A model generated the notes under the pieces. The model did not search any database and was not told where the DNA came from. It saw only the letters and a list, made by a program, of their open reading frames with translations. From UBA7067 sp051880615 (lineage in GTDB: Bacteria > Bacillota > Clostridia > Oscillospirales > Acutalibacteraceae), in NCBI GenBank assembly GCA_051880615.1, contig JBJEOH010000043.1, positions 1 to 40,341 on the forward strand: a stretch of 40,341 nt of DNA. The letters are read 5' to 3'. Positions within the stretch are counted from its first letter, which is position 1. Each line of letters opens with the position of its first letter. Below are positions 7,849-14,133 of the stretch, piece by piece. The position numbers and the translations under genes were made by a program.

Positions 7849-9488
7849 GACTGTTCACCTGCCTTTTTTGCTCGGAGCGTAAAACGCCATACGCCGTCCT
7901 CAAAAAGACTGCTTTCTGCAAGCTCGGAAAAATCAGCAAGCAGACTTTCGCACTCCACTTCCAGATGAAAGATGACACAGTCCTTAAGACTGCGGGCTTT
8001 CAGCCAGACTGAACGCATATCATCTATTGTGGCTTCCGTCACTGCTTCAAAAAAGTCATACACACGAATGGCGTCCGTTGTATCAATTTTATTGTTAGCC
8101 GGGATATCAACAGCGCACTCAACGCCAATAAGCTCAAGATTTGCAAAGGATTCCTCAAGGCACAGCGACAGCTCCGCCGTATCAGTTGTTGCTGATTTCT
8201 CGCCGATAAACATTAAGTTGCCCCTGCGTTTTATGTAAGCGCCTATCACTGCAATTTTTGCAAGCAGACTGCGGCGTTTTTCATAATTAGTTTCCGTATT
8301 GTACTGAGCAAAAAGACTGTCAAGCAAATCAATTTGGTGTGCAGTCTGATCCTGCAAAAGATCATACAGACGGTTTTTTTCCTGAAGTGTATTTATTTTA
8401 AGCTTTGTACGATAGTTTTCCTGCTCAAGAAGATTGCTTTCCGCAATCATCTCTTTATTTTCCTCAAGTTCTTTGAGCAAAGCGGATATATCCGATATAT
8501 CCTCCAGCCAAAGAACATGACCGCCTTCGATTGGATTACTTTTAAGTAAGGTATTTTTATCAAGGCTGACAGCTCCGTTTTTTGCCGAGCGCATAACATT
8601 CTCCGAAAGCTTTGGTGAATTGGCGGATGTGTATCGGATATTATAGTCGGTATCGGTAATCTGCGCTTTGAGAGTTCCGGCTTCAACCAGTGAGTCATAC
8701 CCTGTATTCGTCTGTATTAAACCGCATTGTATACAGCTTTCCAGTATTGCCGTAAACATAAGGCACTGAACCGCAGTAATATCTCCGCAGATAATTCGCA
8801 TCCACTCGACACCGCTTGCATAGATTAAAGCATATACAATGCATATACAAAGCAGACTAAGCGGCAGATATTTTTTCCTTTGAGACAATCGGCATTTGAT
8901 TACCATAATAGTAAATGAAGCCAAAGCGCATATGATTTCCCAGCCAATTACTAGAAAGTATCCTAAAACATAGTCGTAATTCTTGTCTGACCATACTTCT
9001 CCTGCGGGAAAAGCAAAAACGAGCTGATGTAAATCGTTTGTCACTACCAAAAGAAGAAAAAGCACGGTAGGAATATATAAAAGCGATGTCCATTTTGGCA
9101 GACGGTAATTTTCCGGCTTACCCAGTGACATTGAAACAAATACGGAAATAAGCGGAATGAAAAGCATCGGAAAATAGTACCAATACCATAGCTGTCTTAA
9201 CAAAGCGGGATCGGATACAAAATAATATTTTATCGACCTTATGGCAAACCAAAAAATATTAAGTAAGGATACAGCAACCAGATTACGGCGCACCTGTGCC
9301 TGAACAATCCGCTTACTGACGGAAACACCCCACCAAATATACAGACCGATATAGATAAAAGTGCGTAACAGTCCGAGAGATAAAGGAAAAATACCGTTAT
9401 TTCCTAAAATGCGGAAAACGACAGCGAAAACAATCAACAACACAACAATTATTCCGGTATTAATATTCCTTTTAATGGATCTTGTCAT
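7845..9488 (-). CDS. 7TM sensor protein with degenerate kinase-like C-terminus
   Basis: A 547-residue protein with seven to eight membrane helices in residues 1-250, resembling the N-terminal 7TM region of some histidine kinases. A PAS-like segment (YNIRYTSANSPKLSENV to LWLEDISDI) and a long coiled coil follow. The final 150 residues align in layout with the DHp-ATPase part of the next kinase, but they lack a histidine box, an N box with Asn and any G box: the stretch where these belong reads YDFFEAVTEATIDDMRSVW. I infer a catalytically dead sensor that heterodimerises with, or allosterically drives, the active kinase. It is the first gene of the operon, with start ATG at 9488 behind AGAGAGGCGAG. 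Confidence 0.75.
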   Translation of the reverse strand: MTRSIKRNINTGIIVVLLIVFAVVFRILGNNGIFPLSLGLLRTFIYIGLYIWWGVSVSKRIVQAQVRRNLVAVSLLNIFWFAIRSIKYYFVSDPALLRQLWYWYYFPMLFIPLISVFVSMSLGKPENYRLPKWTSLLYIPTVLFLLLVVTNDLHQLVFAFPAGEVWSDKNYDYVLGYFLVIGWEIICALASFTIMVIKCRLSQRKKYLPLSLLCICIVYALIYASGVEWMRIICGDITAVQCLMFTAILESCIQCGLIQTNTGYDSLVEAGTLKAQITDTDYNIRYTSANSPKLSENVMRSAKNGAVSLDKNTLLKSNPIEGGHVLWLEDISDISALLKELEENKEMIAESNLLEQENYRTKLKINTLQEKNRLYDLLQDQTAHQIDLLDSLFAQYNTETNYEKRRSLLAKIAVIGAYIKRRGNLMFIGEKSATTDTAELSLCLEESFANLELIGVECAVDIPANNKIDTTDAIRVYDFFEAVTEATIDDMRSVWLKARSLKDCVIFHLEVECESLLADFSELAESSLFEDGVWRFTLRAKKAGEQS

Positions 9489-9687
9489 ATATCTCGCCTC
9501 TCTTTTTCCTGATTAAAGGAAATATCCATTTACTTGCAAATTTTATATACATTAAATTGTATCATATATTCAGGGGATTTTCCATATCCAAGTTTAAACA
9601 ATGTCTGTACTCTCTTTAAGTCTAAACAGCAATGTGCTTTTACCACCCTTTTCTCTACATCGTTGTTCAGTTTTTATTAGCCTTAGT
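9489..9687. other. Upstream region of the signalling operon, no gene seen
   Basis: AT-rich DNA between the 7TM gene start and the structured repeat at 9688. It should hold the leftward promoter of the three-gene operon. I see only weak candidates (TTGGAT near 9590 with TATATG 17 bases on) and no coding sequence or strong hairpin. Confidence 0.35.
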
Positions 9688-9764
9688 GGGTAGTTCTTCT
9701 CCTCTCCCCAAAAAGCAATTCTGTTTTTCGGAGGCCCCTTTAGGGTGCAATTATTCCTTAGCGG
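9688..9764. repeat. Structured repeat, copy A
   Basis: This 77-base segment matches copy B at 24451-24623. Shared blocks are GGGTAGTTCTTCTC, CCTCTCCCC, CAATTCTG and GGCCCCTTTAGG, then TGCA and GCGG. An A-rich and a T-rich strand flank the CAATTCTG loop and can pair. The closing base pairs differ between copies while pairing is kept (CTCC/GGAG here, CCC/GGG in copy B). That points to a structured RNA or the end of a small mobile element. I cannot assign a known RNA family or a transcribed strand. Confidence 0.6.
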
Positions 9765-9786
9765 TGTAATGCTTTATCAATTCCAT

Positions 9787-9807
9787 AAAAAAGCCGAGTA
9801 CCTCGGC
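9787..9807 (-). terminator. Compact intrinsic terminator
   Basis: GCCGAG-TAC-CTCGGC is a perfect 6-bp hairpin followed by six T residues when read leftward. It ends whatever leftward transcript enters from beyond 9807. Confidence 0.65.
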
Positions 9808-9880
9808 ACATAATTCGTGCAGACAATTTCTGCTAATGGAACCTTTTATGACCGAGCGCAGCCGAGCAATTTCCTATAAT
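9808..9880 (-). ncRNA. Possible small RNA with tandem hairpins
   Basis: Between two leftward terminators (9787-9807 and 9883-9927) lies a stretch of about 75 bases with small hairpins on the minus strand: GCAGA-AATTG-TCTGC, then GCAC-GAATTAT-GTGC, then the terminator hairpin. No ORF is present. A transcript starting near 9880 would be a small RNA of about 95 bases with its own terminator. No convincing promoter is visible, so this is tentative. Confidence 0.25.
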
Positions 9881-9882
9881 GT

Positions 9883-9927
9883 AAAAAAATCCCTCCCGTT
9901 AGATACATTGTATCTAATAGGAGGGAT
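9883..9927 (-). terminator. Strong terminator of the amide hydrolase gene
   Basis: On the minus strand a stem of about 17 pairs (ATCCCTCC with GGAGGGAT, extended inward to GATAC/GTATC, with one mismatch and one wobble) is followed by seven T residues. It lies about 80 bases after the hydrolase stop codon. Confidence 0.9.
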
Positions 9928-10008
9928 AAATGCGAATGTGTCAAATCGCTTAATTTAATTTTACTTTGCAGAATACTTTTTCTTTTTGCCGTAAACACCC
10001 GGTACAAC

Positions 10009-11130
10009 TCATTTTACCGGCGTCGTCACCTTGTTTTCCAGCTCGCAGCGTGTTACATCCTCCCAGTTGCGGCGGATGGCGATCTCGGCGGTAAGGTCAG
10101 TATTGTTATAATCGATGGACCACTGGGTGTTGCTTGTGATGTCATCAGGGTCGGGTTCTTGTGCCGCCGATTTCAATGCGTTCCATACGGTATCGTTGGT
10201 GTAATTGCCCTTTTCCGTCTCCAGCACCTTCAGCACGGCGTTATAGCGTTCCCTGCCGTGACCGTAGATACCGTTTTTCTGATTTGGAAGCACCTCATCC
10301 TTATGACGAATGAAGAAATTAGTAACCGCCTCTGACGGAGTATCTATAAGCTCTCTTGGTTCGCCGTTAATGTCATACTCTATTACTCTGCCGTCGCCTG
10401 ATGCATCGGTGATGTAAAAATGATAGTCTCTGCCGCTGGAAGCAAACATATCATAGCTTCGCAAAAGCTCCACAGCTTCCTCTGTAGTCGCCGCCCGGTC
10501 AAGAACAAGGCGTATTGCAAGAGTAGTTGAAATTACGGGCTTGCCGGTGTTCTGGCGCACAGGCTCGCTGTCCAGCGTCAGCACAGCGATGGACACACCC
10601 TTTTCGTTCATACCGTCAAGACATACAAAAGGCGCAGTCAGGCTCGCCATCTTACTTTTGATACTCTCATCAGGCACATTTGCTGAAACATTGTCAAGCG
10701 CGGCAAAGGCAATAGACTTATATCCGTCCTTCGGGGTGCAGTAAACCAACATAGCAGATGTATCTCTACTAAAATCGTAATTTCGGCCCATATGAACATC
10801 GCCGTCCTTATCGGTCAGTGTCAACGCCGTACAGCCGAAATTGGGCGCTTTGATCTTCACAGGCAGCAGCGGCAGCGCCTCTTTCATAATTGCGTCAATC
10901 ATCGTCTGATCGTCTGTAATGCCGTAATTAATCATATTATCAAGACTGTAATCGTATTGGACATCCATACGATAGAGATTGTAGCCATCCTCGTAATCTG
11001 TAAGCTTATCAATACTGCCGATGGTCTGGAATCTGGTAAAATACAGCACCACAAACGCAACGGCGACTAATACAACAACCGCCAAAATCGCCAACAAAAT
11101 TAGCAAAATACGCTTCATAACTTTATTCAT
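10009..11130 (-). CDS. Membrane-anchored linear amide C-N hydrolase (choloylglycine hydrolase / peptidase C45-like)
   Basis: A 373-residue protein with one N-terminal membrane anchor (residues about 7-32), so the catalytic part should face outward. The Ntn-hydrolase signature is FGCTALTLTDKDGDVHMGRNYDF: Cys100 would be the nucleophile and the conserved GRNYDF follows. In bile salt hydrolases and penicillin V acylases the Cys sits near residue 2. Here about 99 residues precede it, so activation by self-cleavage, as in C45 acyltransferases, is expected. The substrate is unknown; N-acyl amides, acyl-amino acids or bile-salt-like amides are possible. The start follows AGGAGG. A dead copy of the NRPS-locus TetR promoter and operator lies upstream and points at this gene. 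The stop is TGA, and the frame stays open for 15 more codons. Confidence 0.75.
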   Translation of the reverse strand: MNKVMKRILLILLAILAVVVLVAVAFVVLYFTRFQTIGSIDKLTDYEDGYNLYRMDVQYDYSLDNMINYGITDDQTMIDAIMKEALPLLPVKIKAPNFGCTALTLTDKDGDVHMGRNYDFSRDTSAMLVYCTPKDGYKSIAFAALDNVSANVPDESIKSKMASLTAPFVCLDGMNEKGVSIAVLTLDSEPVRQNTGKPVISTTLAIRLVLDRAATTEEAVELLRSYDMFASSGRDYHFYITDASGDGRVIEYDINGEPRELIDTPSEAVTNFFIRHKDEVLPNQKNGIYGHGRERYNAVLKVLETEKGNYTNDTVWNALKSAAQEPDPDDITSNTQWSIDYNNTDLTAEIAIRRNWEDVTRCELENKVTTPVK

Positions 11131-11223
11131 GTCATTTCCTCCTTTTAGGTTTTATATAAATAGCATTGGTTAGTAGAATTTTTATTTCTTCATCTATATC
11201 AACATCTCTTCTTAAGGCTTAAG

Positions 11224-11243
11224 TAACATAATCAATTATGTTA
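11224..11243. promoter_or_regulatory. 20-bp palindrome upstream of the amide hydrolase
   Basis: TAACATAAT and ATTATGTTA form a perfect 9-bp inverted repeat around a two-base centre, about 95 bases upstream of the hydrolase start. TTGCAT lies next to it and could serve as a -35, but the -10 is poor. This is a candidate operator; the regulator is unknown. Confidence 0.4.
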
Positions 11244-11319
11244 TCAATGCAATAATCTTATTTGATTTCAATTTCATATAGTCCATCGGTATTACATCCC
11301 TTCAATCCTTAAAATATGT

Positions 11320-11464
11320 ATAAATCATAGATGTGTTATATCCTCAATACTTAGCCAAACCTCGAATACCGGTGCCGTGAAGTCCTAAACCGTCAAAACC
11401 TCTAAATTACTTTTCCATAAGCTCAATTTTTTGCATTCCATTGTTCTTCTGTATAATTCGCCTC
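11320..11464 (-). pseudogene. Relic of the 5' end of a TetR-family regulator gene
   Basis: This segment closely matches the first ~48 codons of the intact TetR gene at 23716-24321. The start GTG has become GAG (11462-11464), a two-base deletion shifts the frame after the block corresponding to QWNAK, and TAA/TAG stops follow. Homology then breaks near 11320, so the rest of the gene is gone. It arose by duplication of the TetR 5' region, not by truncation of a unique gene. The leader and promoter next to it are better preserved than the coding part. Confidence 0.85.
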
Positions 11465-11479
11465 CTCATCGCCCCTTTC

Positions 11480-11533
11480 ATTCGAATCGTTCGTTTCGAA
11501 TAATAGTATAACATACATCTGATTAAAATGCAA
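11480..11533 (-). promoter_or_regulatory. Duplicated TetR-type promoter and operator facing the amide hydrolase
   Basis: On the minus strand TTGCAT (11528-11533) and TATACT (11505-11510) are 17 bases apart. Just downstream ATTCGAA-N8-TTCGAAT (11480-11501) forms a perfect 7-bp inverted repeat over the expected transcription start. The intact TetR gene carries the same arrangement at 24337-24391. The promoter fires leftward toward the hydrolase gene, and no terminator is apparent between them. Confidence 0.65.
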
Positions 11534-11565
11534 TATGTTTCAGCATTTTAAGGTGCGAACTTTCC

Positions 11566-11731
11566 TCTCTAATCATATTGCATAAGCGCAAATTTGATTA
11601 TTCATAGCAGCCACCCTTGTCTGAATATTTTTCTTGATTTTAAGTATATTCTGTCCATCCTTATATTCACAAGTAATTTCATCAATACTTAAAATATAGA
11701 TATAGAGGAAACAGGATAGCATAAAGATATA
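11566..11731. other. Noncoding spacer
   Basis: AT-rich sequence between the TetR-like promoter copy and the terminator of the wall-protein gene. I see no ORF with a ribosome binding site and no strong structure. Confidence 0.4.
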
Positions 11732-11772
11732 ATAACGGCATTGAACCATTTATTAAAGTTCAACGCCGTTAT
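11732..11772 (-). terminator. Terminator-like hairpin after the wall-protein gene
   Basis: ATAACGGCGTTGAAC pairs with GTTCAATGCCGTTAT (15 pairs, one G-U) around an 11-base loop, 16 bases after the stop at 11789. The following tract is only moderately T-rich. Confidence 0.65.
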
Positions 11773-11788
11773 TTAATTTATTAAGTTT

Positions 11789-13864
11789 TTATCGGGTTAT
11801 TTTTTTATGTTTTTTTAAGGCAATAATTAGTATCAAGCCTGAAAATGCAAATAGATAAATCCAGATTTTCCAAGAGTTTAAATCTCCTGTTTGAGGAATA
11901 CCCATATCTGCTTTTGTTGAATTTGTTTGTTCGTCTGGTGTAGAATTACCCGGTTCAGACGGAGTGGTTTCAGCTTTTACTGTGAAACTAAAACAGTTAA
12001 TTGCATCACTTGATTCTACAACAAGTGTATGTATACCATCTTCTAAAGTGAGCAAAAATTCCTTCTTTAGTGTGATTAGTGTTTTATCATCAGAGATACT
12101 GTATTTATCTTCAGTAATGATATTGTCATCAGCACTTACTGAAATTAAATCTCCTGTATTTTCTGAAAGCGGAAGCTGTATGTCATCCATTTTTTCCGAC
12201 CATTCAATAGTTTCACTATAATCACAATATGTTTCTTCTTTTGCGATTTCCTGATCATTTGAAGGTGTGATTTCCTGTTTATTTGAAATATGTTCAAGCT
12301 CTCCTACACTTTTAATGCCTATACCTACACAATTTTTACCGGGTTTAGGGTCTGCATGACCATAGTGATAATAACAAAGATGTATTTTGCTTGGGGTAGG
12401 CAATTTTCCTTTATTAATTTTTGAATTTTCTACTCCATAGCAAAAAACCTGGTCAGCTTTAAAGACATATGGTTTATAGGTTATATAGTAGCTTTTTCCT
12501 GTTGTTTCGGATTTCTCTCCGTCAATAACGAATGTGCAATTCTTATCAACTTTATTGGTATTTTTGAAATTCCCCTCAGTTTTAGAGAAGAATATATCAT
12601 ACAGGTTTGCTTTTCCGCCATAATCTTTATAAATCGCATTTAACTGATCATAATTTACTAATCGTTTATTCCCGCCTTCATATCTTATAAACGGTTGCCA
12701 GAAGCCGTAATTCACAGCCGGAACATAATAACCGTTAACATTCTTTTTCATTGTAAGGCCATTTGCTTTATTAAGCGCCGCTGTAGTTCCGACCCCGGCT
12801 TTTGTATTTTCCTGAGGAATGTCTTTTGTGTTTGGAGTTGTATAAAAAAGTATTTCGTGTCCGGGAGTCCAGTAATATCTCTCGTTATCATCTCGGATCT
12901 TAACCTTACGATTAACCAGCTTTTTAACCGCTGCAACTTCATCATCAAGCGTTTTTAATCGATTGTTAATCGAATCGGGATATAATTGATCGTTAGGGTC
13001 GGGATGCTTTTCATTATATTTGTTTATTTTTTCAATTCTTGCTAAAAGCGAAAGTCTTTCAACAGTTGCAGCAATAGAGAATGTACCTAAGGCTTTATTC
13101 TGAAAAGCAATCCATTCGTCATATGCCTGATTTTCCCAATGGTAGGTGCGTCTTAAGGATTGATAATTGATTTCAAATAAGTCATTATAAAGGGTTTTGC
13201 CGTCTTCATAAGTAACCTTCATTGGAGTAGTCAAAGCTGTGGCAAGTTCGTGCGTATATTTATCAATACCTTTATCCGCTCTGCTCATGGTCTTCTCAGT
13301 CAGACCACAATCAGTAGTAAGACATTGAAGTCTTCTGGCAGAGGCTACTTCAGCTGAGCATTTCTTCTCTTCTTCATCTTTATCTATACCTCTTAATGTG
13401 TTATACACATCATTTGTTGTTTGCTCTGATGTAAGTTTCTGAAAGTCATTAAGAAATCCATTTAATTGTTCACAGGTGACTTGCTTTGAAAGAGTGTTCA
13501 TACTTTCCTGAAGCTTGGACTGACCATCCATAAGTTTGTCAAGTTTTTCCATCACATCTGCGCTTTCTTGCTCGGATTTAGATTTTAAGCCTAATGCTTC
13601 TGAAAGAAATTTTCTCGCAGCCCAATCAACAGTTTTTTCAGGGGTAACAACTCCTTCTACAAGATTAAGAACATCGTAAATAATTTCTTGGTCTGAAGTT
13701 GAAGAAAAAAAACCTGCATCGTTTGATAAGCTGTTTGAAATAGAATTTGCGTCCGCCTCTGTTAAATCATTCGCAGAGGCTATAAGACATGGAGAGATCA
13801 GAACCTGTAATGAAAGTATAACTGAGATAAATACCATCATAATTTTTTTAGACTTTGATAACAT
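11789..13864 (-). CDS. Sortase-anchored cell-wall protein with helical domain and X2-like domain
   Basis: A 691-residue surface protein. I chose ATG 13864 over an in-frame GTG at 13876 because AAGGTGG is spaced correctly for it. Residues 1 to about 31 are a signal peptide. A long alpha-helical region with heptad-like segments (EKLDKLMDGQSKLQESMNTL) spans about 60-300. A mixed region with Tyr/Trp-rich stretches follows. Near 555-640 is an Ig-like segment resembling the X2 carbohydrate-associated domain (DDKTLITLKKEFLLTLEDG). The end is a classical sorting signal: IPQTGD, a hydrophobic helix and KKHKKITR. It is therefore covalently attached to peptidoglycan by a sortase. The helical half recalls pore-forming toxin or coiled-coil adhesin folds only in general terms; no function is assigned. 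Confidence 0.75.
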   Translation of the reverse strand: MLSKSKKIMMVFISVILSLQVLISPCLIASANDLTEADANSISNSLSNDAGFFSSTSDQEIIYDVLNLVEGVVTPEKTVDWAARKFLSEALGLKSKSEQESADVMEKLDKLMDGQSKLQESMNTLSKQVTCEQLNGFLNDFQKLTSEQTTNDVYNTLRGIDKDEEEKKCSAEVASARRLQCLTTDCGLTEKTMSRADKGIDKYTHELATALTTPMKVTYEDGKTLYNDLFEINYQSLRRTYHWENQAYDEWIAFQNKALGTFSIAATVERLSLLARIEKINKYNEKHPDPNDQLYPDSINNRLKTLDDEVAAVKKLVNRKVKIRDDNERYYWTPGHEILFYTTPNTKDIPQENTKAGVGTTAALNKANGLTMKKNVNGYYVPAVNYGFWQPFIRYEGGNKRLVNYDQLNAIYKDYGGKANLYDIFFSKTEGNFKNTNKVDKNCTFVIDGEKSETTGKSYYITYKPYVFKADQVFCYGVENSKINKGKLPTPSKIHLCYYHYGHADPKPGKNCVGIGIKSVGELEHISNKQEITPSNDQEIAKEETYCDYSETIEWSEKMDDIQLPLSENTGDLISVSADDNIITEDKYSISDDKTLITLKKEFLLTLEDGIHTLVVESSDAINCFSFTVKAETTPSEPGNSTPDEQTNSTKADMGIPQTGDLNSWKIWIYLFAFSGLILIIALKKHKKITR

Positions 13865-13900
13865 TCTGTTTGCCACCTTTCAATAAAAAATATTATGCAA

Positions 13901-13929
13901 AGTATAACTCGTAATATCGTAATAGCCAA
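13901..13929 (-). promoter_or_regulatory. Promoter of the wall-protein gene
   Basis: TTGGCT (13924-13929) and TATACT (13901-13906) are 17 bases apart on the minus strand, leaving a leader of about 30 bases before the chosen ATG. The spacer contains a tandem ATTACGA repeat. Confidence 0.55.
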
Positions 13930-14133
13930 TAATAAAATATCGCGTTTTTATAATATAAATAATAGTAATAACTTCAGCTTAAATGATATGCTGTAAAGAT
14001 TTAAAAGCGCATCAAAAGCAGTATATTTTGAATTGTAAGTACAACATATAACAAAAATGCTTAAGTGTCTTTTCTTTTCTGCAAATTTTCATTTTTGCTT
14101 ATTCATAGTTTAATAGATATATTCAGTGTTTCC
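13930..14133. other. Spacer between the NRPS stop and the wall-protein promoter
   Basis: AT-rich DNA without a plausible gene. I did not find a convincing terminator for the NRPS transcript here. Confidence 0.35.

Noticed and set aside
9688..9764. Copy A as a known riboswitch or 6S RNA
   Set aside because: The conserved blocks do not match any class I can recall with confidence, so it is left unassigned.
13907..13923. Tandem ATTACGA repeat in the wall-protein promoter as an operator
   Set aside because: It has only two short copies inside the spacer and no dyad symmetry; too weak to call.
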